In this document: positions 1 to 10,755 of the stretch, piece after piece
How positions within the stretch are numbered: position 1 is the first letter of the stretch
How the letters are laid out: each line of letters begins with the position of its first letter
NCBI GenBank assembly: GCA_022453515.1
Contig: JAJNNY010000074.1
Coordinates: forward strand, 62,001-126,000
Reading direction: 5' to 3'
Length of the DNA stretch: 64,000 bases
Origin: Astrocystis sublimbata
Lineage: Eukaryota > Ascomycota > Sordariomycetes > Xylariales > Xylariaceae
Notes under the pieces: generated by a model
What the model was told of the DNA's origin: nothing
What the model saw: the letters and a program-made list of their open reading frames with translations, nothing else
Database searches by the model: none
Program-made: the position numbers and the translations under genes

Positions 1-784
1 TGGCACCAAGACTTTCGTGCGCCAACGGAGTTATTCCAAGGGCCCCATTATTGACAACATGCCTGACTCAAAAGGTAATCCATCCGCTGATCGCCCGATC
101 CTCCGATACCTTGTGCATTTGCATATATGTTGTCTCTCGCACAGCCGTTACTATCTGTACAAAAACATTCGGGTCGTTTTTGCCAATCGTGTGCCCGACG
201 GTAAGGAAAGACTTCAGAACGAGGTCACACTACCCGAGCCTAGGTTCACGCCATATAAGCCTGTACGGGTAATGCACCCGCCCTCATCAAGTGGTACGGG
301 GCCTGGTGCCAACCTCGCTGCCGAGACGGCTTGGAGGAGACGAAGCGCTGGGTTCTTCTCTAGCGGTCCGGATCGTGCTTTTGATGTAGCAGACCCCTTC
401 GCCTCGTCTAGCTCGTCCAGCCGCCCTTTCCCATATGGCTTGGCAAACAAGCTTCTGCCGTTGGATCCCATACAGTCCGACTTTGTGGCCAACTCCATCA
501 AAAAGCCTACAGCAGAGGGGCATGGTGCTACGGGGAGTCACGACTCACCATCTCGTAGATCGTCGCAGGCGAGCCAAGCCTATAGCAACCTACCAGGCCG
601 CGATGGCTACAATGACGAGAGCGATAAGTATAACAAACTGAACAAGGGTGACCTGGGATACGGTGGCAACGCATATTCCGGCCTGTATGGCAGTCCGGCT
701 GCCGCTGAGAGTCTCCTTTCTCAACGCCTCAGGTCATTGGGAGTTGAGAAACCGAACCCAGATGGGTCGACCGAGCCTTCTTAA
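1..784 (+). CDS. Hypothetical protein, 3' portion (5' end outside window)
   Basis: An open frame enters from the left edge and ends with TAA at 782-784. The predicted C-terminal part is low-complexity: a serine-rich stretch about residues 125-140, then Gly/Tyr/Asn-rich sequence, ending in a charged tail. I recognise no domain. The frame also spans a possible intron donor near 76, so the exon structure of the first 200 bases is unsure. The 3' half has protein-like composition. It may be the end of a larger gene starting upstream; the frame alone is weak proof of coding. Confidence 0.35.
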   Translation, partial: GTKTFVRQRSYSKGPIIDNMPDSKGNPSADRPILRYLVHLHICCLSHSRYYLYKNIRVVFANRVPDGKERLQNEVTLPEPRFTPYKPVRVMHPPSSSGTGPGANLAAETAWRRRSAGFFSSGPDRAFDVADPFASSSSSSRPFPYGLANKLLPLDPIQSDFVANSIKKPTAEGHGATGSHDSPSRRSSQASQAYSNLPGRDGYNDESDKYNKLNKGDLGYGGNAYSGLYGSPAAAESLLSQRLRSLGVEKPNPDGSTEPS

Positions 785-1892
785 ATCTACGGCAACGAAC
801 GGGTTAGTGAAAAGGTTTGCGTCACAACGCCGCCTGCTGCGTTGGCTATATACATAGTTATAATTTTCGTACATACGAATAATATCAGCATAAGAAGTTT
901 AATAACACATAATCAATTAAGCATTGAATAAAGTACAGATAGCGTATCGATAGGTTGGATTGCTGAAAAAATGATATTATCTAGACCTGTCCGATGAGTG
1001 ACTCGATTTTATTTACAACAGTGCACCTAGAAGGAAGCGCAGGGCGGGAGCTGCCCGCTCAATATAAAAATGACTAGATACCTAGTCTTTGAGCCAAGGT
1101 CATCGGTGACTAATCTTACCATATTAGAGTTGATAGAATAGTAAGCGACATCCAGCAACCAGGTATCGGCTAATGCTTCATGCTCAGGTTTGGCGGGAAT
1201 CGAAGCCGGTTGTGTTCGGCGCTGGGAGGTTCGGGCATGAGAAAGATAGATACTACAGGGACAATTCATCAATAGGAGCAATCTCGGTCATCAAAGGTCA
1301 CCGAGTCACTTATAGTCCGTCGCTGGCTGGTGAAGGAAGAGGTTGTGGTTGCTGGTCCTCGACATATAAATACTTAGAACTCATCGGGACATTTGGGACG
1401 GAGTAGAGGATTGTATTATACACCTATAGACCAATTGAATCCGTAACACTAGTATCCCCACAGACGCGCTGAGCTGTTACTGATTTAAACGCTGGTGAAT
1501 GTGTATACTATAATTAGGGGGAGTGGGCGGGAGCTGATCTAGGCTAGGGTCGGTACGAAGCCGAGGAAGGACAACACCATCCTTCCCCCCTCTTGATATG
1601 GTGTGAAGGTGGCGGCCGGGTTTTGTGTTTCTTTTTTCCCCTTCTTCTTGTCGTTTGGTGTTGTGAATTGGACTCAAAAATCTACCTTTCAATGGTCGTC
1701 ATCCTACATTGGCAACGCCCAGAACGCTTCGAGCTCGGTTAACATACGGGCTTCATACCTTGGAATTATCCAATATTTTCGCTTGGTTGCCTCATAGTAT
1801 TCCATAGCTTTAGCCTTTGTACCATTTAATAACACGGGGTGATCCCAGCGCATGTTGTACGGATAGTAATCGTAGCAGCCCTCCGGGTTTGC
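785..1892. other. Intergenic region
   Basis: About 1.1 kb without a convincing gene. The part near 850-1020 is AT-rich and could be the 3' UTR and terminator region of the gene to the left. No repeat or RNA gene was seen. Confidence 0.4.
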
Positions 1893-2597
1893 CTAAAAGC
1901 CCGGCGCCTCGCCCAGCCTCTCGTGGCGTCGCATTTCGTATGGTGCGGATATTCGTTGTGCTGACATACCCTCGATGATGGACTCGATGCCCTCTTCCAT
2001 GGGCTCGAACTGGAACGTTGCGACATTTGGGAAACACCAAACCATGTACTTAATTGTGGTTTGCCTCCATCGTAGACGGTCCTTGACAGGTAGGTGCACG
2101 CTCCCCACGACCGGGGCTCTTGGTAGAGATTGCCACCATGCCGCTTCGCTCAAATCGTCCCAGAAGATACGTGATTTTTTGCTGAGGATCTCTTGAGGAG
2201 CGCTGTTTGAGGGAACGCGCCCCACAGCTTGATTGGCGGCGGGTACGGAAAATGGGTCGTTCAAACTACAGCCAGGTGGCGGTTTACCCGGAACAAGACG
2301 GATTTCTAGTCTCAGCCTAGGCTCGGCATCCCATTTGCTGAGGATGCTGAACAGGTCATGCATTGCTTTGATGATGGTACACTCGTCGTTCGTGCTGGGG
2401 ACTAGTTGGTTCGGGTCCCCTTCTTGTTCGAGGTCAAGCCGGATGCATTTGATACCCGTTCGGTCGGTTATTCTTTTCAACTCGGGCATGCGCCACAGGG
2501 TCACGGTGATCTTTTCGGCATTGTAGCGCCTAGCCACACGATGCTGTGATGAAGGCAATAGCGATGATGGCCCAGCCCAGCTACTTGCAGAGGACAT
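1893..2597 (-). CDS. Hypothetical protein, 234 aa
   Basis: Single-exon frame from ATG at 2597 to a stop at 1893. It has ordinary globular composition with several Trp-rich segments in the second half (FWDDL, AAWWQSL, LRWRQT, YMVWCF), and no signal peptide or membrane segment. It recalls the C-terminal region of fungal F-box-type proteins, but no F-box is visible at the N-terminus, so this is only an impression. It may be a stand-alone gene or a truncated member of an expanded family. No functional neighbour helps. Confidence 0.45.
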   Translation of the reverse strand: MSSASSWAGPSSLLPSSQHRVARRYNAEKITVTLWRMPELKRITDRTGIKCIRLDLEQEGDPNQLVPSTNDECTIIKAMHDLFSILSKWDAEPRLRLEIRLVPGKPPPGCSLNDPFSVPAANQAVGRVPSNSAPQEILSKKSRIFWDDLSEAAWWQSLPRAPVVGSVHLPVKDRLRWRQTTIKYMVWCFPNVATFQFEPMEEGIESIIEGMSAQRISAPYEMRRHERLGEAPGF

Positions 2598-3806
2598 CTT
2601 GGGGTACGTTGATCAGACTGATTCTTGGGTAAGACTTGAGTATGAGCACTTGGCTCGTAGATCAGATGCTGTTGACACGTCGTGTGGAAGATGCTGAGGT
2701 TATATTGATGGTGATTGTGGCTATTGTCGAAGCGATATTGGGGGAATTTTGAAATGCTGTGTGGCGATTGTTTAGACGATGGTCAGGAGGAAAACGAGGG
2801 GTTAGGTACTAGGCCTGTCGGTCATGTCCAACGTAGACGTAGGCAGGGCTTTTATTTGCAACAGGAAACCGTATCCGTGTTTATACTATGGCAGTCGTGC
2901 AAGTTACTTTGGAAACTGTATAACCGCATACTGATGACGCTTGACTGACAACCTGGACATCTACGCAAGCACCTAATCGCTCCTTCTACCGCTAAATTAA
3001 GAAGCAAATAGAGTTGATAATCCTGCATTAAAGGAGAAATATGCTCTTGTCTGTAATAGCACGTGTGAACTAGTAGCTTAGGTACCTAGAACCACGAATA
3101 TCAAGGATTCGTTTTATTCAAGGGATTCACTAGCAGTATCGATACCCTCTGCTCCAAGGCCTATAGCCTCAGAGAGTGCTACTTAGATGGTAGGAGTCCA
3201 GAGATTTCTATGTCATGCCTTCCTAGGATTCATCGCAGTCGGCTCTCTATTGTTGCTTCCGAAGCCCGTGTTCGAACAGAGCCTTGGTAGATAGATGGCA
3301 AACCTAAAAGGGGGAAGTATCGTACAATGTACTGGCTGCGTGCCTTGAAAAGCACCGGCAACATGTGCCCTGGCTTATAAGTTACCTAATGATGGAAGTG
3401 ACGGTCAAAGATATGGCCGGAGAGCTGGTCAGCTACGTCACTTAGAGCTAGACAGCGAGCAAGATGGACATCGCTGCTACCTCCTTACTCTGTACTGACG
3501 AGGTGATGAAGCTGCTGCCAGTGGAAGCAAAGCGCTCATGTTGCTGCTACGTACGACATTACATCGCACCTACTTACTACTACCGGCAAAGTGGCTCTTG
3601 CTCATTTGCTTGGGGTTTGGGCTGAACGGGAAAGAAAACACGACTATGTGAGGTCGAACAGCAAGTGTAGAGAGACAGTCATGGGGGCTCAATTGAGAAG
3701 GGACCATCTTCAGATCGCTGCCAGGAAGTGGAAGGAATAGTGCAAAGGTAGGTAGGTAGGTACGCACTGGACAGCTTATATCTGCCATTATTGTCTCTCC
3801 TCTCTC

Positions 3807-4182
3807 TTCCCCATTATCATCAACATTAATATTATAAACATTATCAACACCAGCAGCACCAGTATCAATAGCATCAATAGTATCAATATTATCAATATTA
3901 TCAGTACCAACAGCATCAGTAGCAGCACCATCGCCATCACTGTCGCCAGAACCAGAACCCGCACCAGAACCAGAACCAGCAGCAGCAACAACATTATCAG
4001 CAACATCACTAATAACATCATCTCATCACCAACATCATTACCAACATCAACACCATCACTATCCCCATCCCCAACATCATCAGTCATAGAACTTCAACAG
4101 CAGCATCAATAGCAACAGCATAAAGTAAGAATCCATCTTCCTAGCGTGGCTAATGACCTACCACTTTTGTTCAAGCTACTAA
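3807..4182. repeat. Imperfect triplet tract (ATC/AAC/ACC/AGC) plus 70-bp tail, copy 1
   Basis: From about 3807 to 4118 the sequence is almost entirely triplets of the form A-N-C (ATC, AAC, ACC, AGC) with some TAT/AAT interruptions. A unique-looking tail at 4112-4182 follows, containing a GTAAGAATCCATCT-like core and a CCACTTTTGTTCAAGC-like end. The reverse frames read through it as Leu/Met/Val- or Asp/Val-rich runs, which are artefacts of the repeat. The tail recurs at 4280-4352. Confidence 0.75.
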
Positions 4183-4201
4183 GTTTTTGAAGTATTTAAT
4201 A

Positions 4202-4352
4202 AACATCAACAACCACGCCATGATCATTATCAATACCAACAACAACGGCAACGGCAACGACACCGACACCGACGCCAACAGCAGCAGCATGCCGTAAGAA
4301 TTCATCTCCCCAATATCTTGGCGAATGGCTTACAACTTTTGTTTAAGCCACC
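4202..4352. repeat. Triplet tract plus 70-bp tail, copy 2 (diverged direct repeat)
   Basis: A second, shorter triplet tract (about 4202-4290, enriched in AAC, GGC and ACC) is followed by a tail (4280-4352) that aligns with the tail of copy 1. Both start with CAGCAT, contain GTAAGAAT/C-CATCT, and end in AC-ACTTTTGTTYAAGCYAC. The tract-plus-tail unit has therefore been duplicated in tandem and has diverged. Confidence 0.65.
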
Positions 4353-5262
4353 GCTCTGCGGTCGAAATTGCCGCCGCCCTCACCAACCCTGCCGCCAACG
4401 CCACCGCCATTGCCGCCGAAGCTCTCGTAAGACGCCCGAGCGCTCCTGGCGGCCGCCATCACCGCTCACAGGGAAGGCGGATTGCTGGCCAGCTGAGCTA
4501 ATAGGATTTGTCGGCGGCAGAGGCTATGGTGTGGGCGACATTCGACATACTGTATGAGACATCATTCTTAGAACGCATGGTGGCTGCCGTGGTTGCTAGT
4601 TTACATTTTCTGTGCTTGTTTTTAAAGCTATTATCTAGAATACTCGACTCCTTCTATAGTTACTTGATACCATCGACTATTACTTGAAAGCTCGTATGTC
4701 ACTGAGCAGGTACTTTGTGTGTTGAGTCCAATTAGTATATATAGCTCATTCCAACATGAACTGAGCATGTAGTGGGAATAATCGATGAAACAATTACACA
4801 CCTCCCACTGATTGGCATTCCGCTCAATACCTAGTACTACAATCGCTATCATACACCCCAATCTAAATAAAACCATGGATCAGTGCCCCGGTACACGGTT
4901 TCATTTGGTAGGGCATGGTATAGGGATGAGCTGCTTTGTAACAAGTTCTGTATATTAGATAGTAATTAGATAATAAACGGTAATCATAGGTTGTCATGTA
5001 GATGATTGACATAGACTAGCAGTGCTCCAACCACAAATGGCACTTTCATTTCAGGTTTTACACCATGGGCCAAGATAGGACGAATATGGATTGCCATCTG
5101 TCCGCAACACATAACAATTATCGTCGCAAACAGTCGCAACCTGGTATGAACAGTAAGCGCCCTCCAATCAGCGAACTCATGATGAATACTTTTTACTATT
5201 TTGTAACACGACGATGCTTAGTCTATATACACAGCTGCTGTTGGCAGTACCAGTACGCTTCT

Positions 5263-6747
5263 TTAGACAATATGATCTACCTCCACCTGTCTCTGGACCT
5301 GTATCCCAGGCTCCCTCGGCCCGACGGGCGTCGACGACATGTCCGCCATGGCATGCGTCTCGAAACGGTGCGTGTTCTGATCCCACGCGAGACCCCGCAT
5401 GGACGAGTTGTCCTCGTGGATGTACTGCCAGCCCCCCTGGCTTTTTCTCTTCATCGAGTGGGAGTGGTCCGTCCGCGGCGAGGTGCTGGCGTGCGGCCCC
5501 GTGCTGCCTCCCGAGGGATATGTCTTCCGGAACTTGGAAGAGATGCGGAACCAGAGGCCGTTGGCCGGTAGGAGGGGCGTGAGCACGGGCACCGAGGAGC
5601 AGATGATGCCGACGACCATCTGCACGTTGGAGAAGGCGGCGACGATGGCGAATGCGTCTAGAGGAGAGGAATTGCATTAGTCGACGAACACTGCTTGAGG
5701 GGTTGAATTCAATTGGTGTTGTTACTCACAGAAATCATCCCCGCTATACGTGATGACGATCTTGACGACGCCCAAGATACCAGCCAAGGCACCGAGCCCG
5801 AACAGCACGCCGAGCTTGGCCTTGGTCGCCTGCGAGATGTTGAGCTTCTGCAGCATGAACATGGCGAGGATGACGAAGGCGAAGTCGAGCAGCGAGTTGA
5901 CGCTCTCCTGCACGGCGATGATGGTGCCCTGGCTGATACACGTGCCCTCGACAAAGGGCATCCAGAACTTCTCCATCGGGCTACAGGCGAAGATCTGGAT
6001 GAAGAACGGGATGAACCACCACGCTGTTTGCAGCGCGATCAGCCCGAAGATGATGTTGCGGTACGTCGTGTCTACGCCGAAGATGCGCAGGTACAGCGCC
6101 GCCACGCTGAGTTTGGCAAACCATTGCTGCGTCGGATAGAGTACGCTCGCGGCGAGGGTCCACTGATGCCGGCGATTGTCGTCAGTATGTTTTTGAGATA
6201 GGTTGATTGAGAAGCTATTCTAGCCTTAGGAGGTATGGGATATTGGAGTGATGGATGTATATAGTGTTGACTGAGATGTCCGTGTAACCAAGTGAGGGCC
6301 ACTAGCCACAGACACTGATGGAAGATCAAGAGACTATTGACCATCGACAATTGACAATTGACTATCAACAGAAATAATTGACTATGTACTGACCTTGCGT
6401 CCATGTTCGAAGGCGGTAGGATCATTAAAAGCAAGCTCCACGGGGTCCTTGCTGCCCGTAAGCTTGAGGCCTGTCAGGTAGTTTCATCATCAGTAAGCAG
6501 GCCAGGCAAGCACAAAACAAGTATTCTTTCATTGGTATTACTACTTACTCACGAAGGCGGCCGCATCGTGAAGCACGAGTGTGGCCCAGGCGCCGAAGGC
6601 AGCATAGTCCTCCAGGGCCAGCTTCCGCTTCGTCCGGCGCGTGGCCAAGAACCGCAGGACGAGGGCCAGCGTCGCGACCGGCAGCAGGGCGATGACGACG
6701 ATGAACTCGGCGCGGTTGGGCGCGTTGAGCTCCGACTCCCACCCCAT
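5263..6747 (-). CDS. Fungal rhodopsin-domain (SAT4/PTH11-like) integral membrane protein
   Basis: Four exons can be built with GT-AG introns: 6747-6549, 6470-6394, 6162-5730 and 5657-5263, giving 367 aa. The first helix ends in an LEDYAAF-type segment, as in the fungal rhodopsin-domain family (SAT4, PTH11-related). Further landmarks are LYLRIFG after helix 3, an FACSPMEKFW loop, and LLDFAFVILAMFMLQKL before helix 6. About seven hydrophobic segments are expected, followed by a soluble His/Ser-rich C-terminal tail of about 100 residues. Members are plasma-membrane proteins, some resembling GPCRs involved in surface sensing, but most have no known ligand. The exon 1 donor was placed at GTAAGT (6548) because only that keeps the family-like frame. 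It stands alone between non-coding stretches. Confidence 0.85.
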
Positions 6748-8546
6748 CTTCGCAACGAAACGAACGAACGAATGAATGAAGGAACCAGCCGGCGTGCGCG
6801 TTTGCAGATGCGGTGGTTGTTTAGGGAGCGCGAATAGAAGGAATCGAGTATTTACAGAGCGTTGAGGGGGACGTTTCGCAGCCCACCACGCAAGCCCGGG
6901 GTTCGCGATTGGTAATAAAGGTTAATCTGAGCCAGAGGATTGGGTGTGTATGATGTGAGATCCCCCATTGCCGGGATTTTTTCCATGGCTTCTAGACTGC
7001 CGTTCGACTACCCTGACATTGATTACGTCTCCAAGAACCTGCAGATCCTCACGCAGCCCATCTGACAAAGCTAGCCCAGATTGTATCGTCCGCCTTGGGG
7101 GCAGATTGGGGGGGGGCGAGGGGGCAGGCGAACTGCCAAAGGCGGCATAACTGATCGACTGGTGGCAGAACTTTCGATGCGACCTTGTAGGCACCTGAGC
7201 ATCATGCCTTAGATAGACACAGCTAAATATAGTAACCTGGTGGGTTTGGTGAGGTGGGTTTCTGGGAGAGACAAGCAGGTCAAGCCACGATAGTTCTCAA
7301 AGTGGACAAGGTCTTATCGAACGATGCTGCGTTGATGCTGTGATCGACCAAGAGAGCTGTATCATATAAGACCCAGCCAATGGAGCACACAAGTTTTAGA
7401 TGGCGGAATCCCGCGCCGTGCTACCTACTACCCTTACCCGACCTGCCACCCTGCATACTGCGCTTATGGCATCACGACGAGTTTTGGACCATTCCGTTCA
7501 TTCTAAGTAAGCAGCAGCAAGATTACGTACTGCTGCATTTGCCACAATTCTTATCTACTGCATACCTTGCTTTTGTAGCCCGGATGATGAGTGAGACACT
7601 ATCAATTGCAAACCAGTTGGATTGTATGCGGAGGACCGTAAACACTTAACATGCAGCAAACTTCTACTAGTTAGCTCCCCTCGGAATCTTAATCTTCTCC
7701 TATCCCCATAATGCATAGTGTAGTTCGTTATGGCACCCTGAGATTTACGGGCGCCCTGCATCAACGTGGTGGACAAGGAGTAGGGTAGTATTCTGTCACA
7801 CGATGAAGTGTCGGAGATGTAAGCGACTTTGAGCGACCGCCCAACCTCATGGCTTCCTGATATGGGCATACTGCCCGTGCCCGGCCTTGGACTACTCACT
7901 GTACTGTGCATGTCGTGAGTGAGAAAATAGTCGCTCGGCAGTGGAACGATTGTTTGGCTCACCCACATGCTGGCTTCTGACATGCATACATACAAGATTA
8001 ATCCCGGGACGAAGACTGGCCAATAATGGGCCGCCGCCACCCCGCGCATCAGCCCACTGCATTCTGTAGCATCGTGAAGACCCGGTGAAGCGGGGCGCGC
8101 GTTGTCTAGTGCGGCAATTCCAGCAGCCACCTTTTGCTTGCGGGCTTTGCCCCAAGACATCATGGATTCAAGCCACGATACAATCCTACTATACATCATC
8201 AGCAAGTCGTTTGCCGTAAGGCGGAGGATCGCGCTATAAGACAGCGGCATTATCCTCATTGGCATGATGACATGTGTTGCTTGCGAATGGTAACCTCTTG
8301 AGGATCTTTGGCTCGAGTTTCGTCGGGTTATGGTTGGTCATGCTGGTCATTCATTAAATGTACAGTAAGCGCTATACTAATTGAGTTACCACCGCTGCGG
8401 GAGCCACCGGGCGTTCCACATGGCTTCCCGACGCCACTAGACATTATGGAAGCTATTGTCGAGTTTCGACGGATTAATTAATACAGCAAGCAAACCTGAT
8501 AGTAGGTGGTAGCAAGGTTCTCGACTTAGGTGGTGTGGCATGCCTC
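6748..8546. other. Intergenic region with one doubtful frame
   Basis: About 1.8 kb. A 236-codon frame on the minus strand (8265-7555) begins with a plausible helical N-terminus (LTANDLLMMYSRIVSWLESM), but its second half looks like random sequence and no family is recognised, so I do not call it a gene. The stretch 7090-7130 has a G-rich run. Nothing else stands out. Confidence 0.4.
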
Positions 8547-9722
8547 TTACAAATTCGGGAACAGCTCTGGGAAACCCGGCAGGACGTTGTCCACGCCACA
8601 ACTTGGCCTCCCTTTGAGACACCAGCCGAAGTATGCATCCATGAGCGCCGTCTCGAGGTGCGTGAGCTCCTCGCCACTTACTGTCCCGTACACGTCGCCC
8701 TGGCCCTCGGGGAACCTGTCACCGAACAGGTCCCTCATGATGGGGAAATCCTGGAAGCTGCGGTGCACCGTACCCCTGACCTCGAACTGGCGCTTGAATC
8801 CTTCAAGATTCCTCCACAGTGCGCCCCAGCTCGCATCGCTCGTCTGGTTGTTGCCGGTGCGCGCGATCTGGATGAAGGGCTTGAGCAGCGGCTTGCGCAG
8901 CACCTCGCCGTAGATCGGCCCGTCGAAGTTGGCGCCGCATACGAAATGCGGCGAATACAGCAGCGTCAGCGCCGACGTCGCGCCCCCCAGCGAGTGCCCG
9001 AAGGAGCCCACTCTGTCGAGCTTGAGCTTGGGCAGGCGACGGCTGCCCTCTTTGTCGCCGTTGCTCGGGCTGAGCGCGGGGATCTGCTCGAGCACCGTCG
9101 TGTTCTCGAGCGCCGACCGCACGAAGATGACGTCCCGCGCGCGTAGCTCGACCAAGCCAGTCGTCTGGCCGGGATAGTCATCCGAGTCCTCAGACAGGCC
9201 CTGGACAATGCTTCCATCGGGGAACTCTACGGCGTACGCGTCGTATGTGATATCGATGTTGGCGATGATCCAGCCGTGGCTCGCGAGATCCTCCAGCTGG
9301 TACTGGTAGAGATTACGCGAGGCGGCGAATCCGTGCGTGAAAAGTAGGACCGGGAACTCATCGCTGGCCAGCGGCGCGTCGCCGTACGATCGTGTGATCA
9401 GATCCTTTGCCGTGGGCCTTGTGAGGTTCAAGTACTCGTCGAGAACGGCTGCCGACACGGCATCATAAGCCGGCGCGATCTCGTAGTCGCCCGACTCAAT
9501 TGCTTCGCTCGTCGTAGGATAGAAGAACGAAACCACGAGCGCACGCGGCTGAGAGGTCGGTGCCAGAGGGTCGATGCGTGAGTAGTCGATCACTTCTGTC
9601 GTAGTTCTACCCACAAGGTGAGGGCCGGTGAGCTCGGGGAACTGATAAGTCGTGGCTTGGGCGACCGCAATCAGGGACCACCAGCACAGGGCGGTAGACT
9701 GCATCTTGTCGTTTGTTCTCAA
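8547..9722 (-). CDS. Secreted PAF-acetylhydrolase-like alpha/beta hydrolase
   Basis: Single exon of 391 aa. An N-terminal hydrophobic segment (CWWSLIAVAQA, after the second Met at 9704) looks like a signal peptide, so secretion is likely. The fold landmarks are those of the platelet-activating-factor acetylhydrolase/lipase family: an oxyanion-region THGFAASRN, the nucleophile elbow GHSLGG near residue 245, an NFDGP acid-region motif, and a likely catalytic His in the GTVHRSFQDFP segment. Such enzymes hydrolyse acetyl or short acyl esters, but the substrate here is unknown. The start may be 9722 or 9704; the latter gives the cleaner signal peptide. It lies 1 kb from the 3' end of the polyketide synthase on the same strand, so membership of that cluster is possible but unproven. 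Confidence 0.85.
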   Translation of the reverse strand: MRTNDKMQSTALCWWSLIAVAQATTYQFPELTGPHLVGRTTTEVIDYSRIDPLAPTSQPRALVVSFFYPTTSEAIESGDYEIAPAYDAVSAAVLDEYLNLTRPTAKDLITRSYGDAPLASDEFPVLLFTHGFAASRNLYQYQLEDLASHGWIIANIDITYDAYAVEFPDGSIVQGLSEDSDDYPGQTTGLVELRARDVIFVRSALENTTVLEQIPALSPSNGDKEGSRRLPKLKLDRVGSFGHSLGGATSALTLLYSPHFVCGANFDGPIYGEVLRKPLLKPFIQIARTGNNQTSDASWGALWRNLEGFKRQFEVRGTVHRSFQDFPIMRDLFGDRFPEGQGDVYGTVSGEELTHLETALMDAYFGWCLKGRPSCGVDNVLPGFPELFPNL

Positions 9723-10755
9723 CTCTCGCAGCTAGAGAGGACGAGTTTCGTAAAAGGTGCAAAGAAAGAAGCAGCACGCATCCACGTTATAACTACCTAG
9801 TACTCATGCCTGCTCGGATATACTGCAGTTTGTGGGAAGTAGTTGGCATCCTGGCTATCGAGCTAGTAGAGTTTAGGTAAGAGCGGAGAAGCGTTATTTA
9901 AACTGAACATCATCTTAACAAATCCTTTTATCTACCTCAGCAGCCAACACTCCTTGAAAATGGCTGCAGCTCGACATATAACAACTAGGTACTGTGTGAT
10001 GTAGCTAAATGCCATTTGCATAGAGCTAACAATGCTAACATCTTTCACCGCGTGCGTGAACACTAGCGGGCTAAAATTAGTAATCCATACATAAGGCGTA
10101 ACCTCCGAGTTGCCAAATTCGTGGTAGAACTCGTGGCTTCGACGCCACGGCCAGGAAATAGGTAGCGAGCGTTATGGGGTGCGTTCCATCCTAGGTGGGT
10201 ACTTGTGCCGTTCTAGAAAGTCAGCTGGAGAACATGGATTGGCTCCTTGCATACTCCCCCATTTCTTGATATATCCTGCACTTTTGATGGATGACAAGTA
10301 CCATGGGATTCGCTAGATGGAGTCGCCTGGAGGTCCATGAGACATTGCAGAGTAGTTAAATATCTTGTGTGCTGCTCCCACTGCGGCGGCGTCCAATAGC
10401 TCTCTCAAATTTCAATGTCTGGTTGAAGCTTCCTGATTCCACCGCGCATGCCGATGGGTGTTCCAGGGGGTGGCGGTGATAGCACTGAGGATCTCCTTGG
10501 CGTAGTGTTGATCAATTCATAGCGTGTGACCCGTGCCCACTGAACAAAGAACAATGCGGCCGCGAAGGGCTACAAGTGTGCTGAATGACTTTGTATTCAA
10601 TGTGGTGGAAATAGCCAAAGAAGTGATATTGACAGCAGGAGAGCCGCATGAATATTAGAACTAGGAATGGTAGAAAGGGGAGAAAAGAAGATGATGATGT
10701 CATTTCGGGCAATTTGAAAAATTCAAGAACATCTGATATGCAGCAATGCGGCTGC
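9723..10755. other. Intergenic region between esterase and PKS
   Basis: About 1 kb holding the esterase promoter (next to 9722) and the PKS 3' end. No gene, repeat or RNA is supported. Confidence 0.45.

Larger units (their letters stand above)
2598..5262. other. Intergenic region with a duplicated triplet-repeat tract
   Basis: About 2.7 kb with no convincing gene. It holds the two trinucleotide-rich tracts at 3807-4118 and 4202-4290, described separately. A short TAGG microsatellite lies near 3750-3765. The rest shows no long conserved-looking frame. Confidence 0.5.

Noticed and set aside
3788..4087. 99-codon minus-strand frame rich in Leu, Met and Val, resembling a membrane protein
   Set aside because: It is just the translation of the A-N-C triplet tract; other frames give equally biased runs.
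7555..8265. 236-codon minus-strand frame as a possible gene
   Set aside because: Only the first 50 residues look protein-like; there is no recognisable family, and it could be chance.
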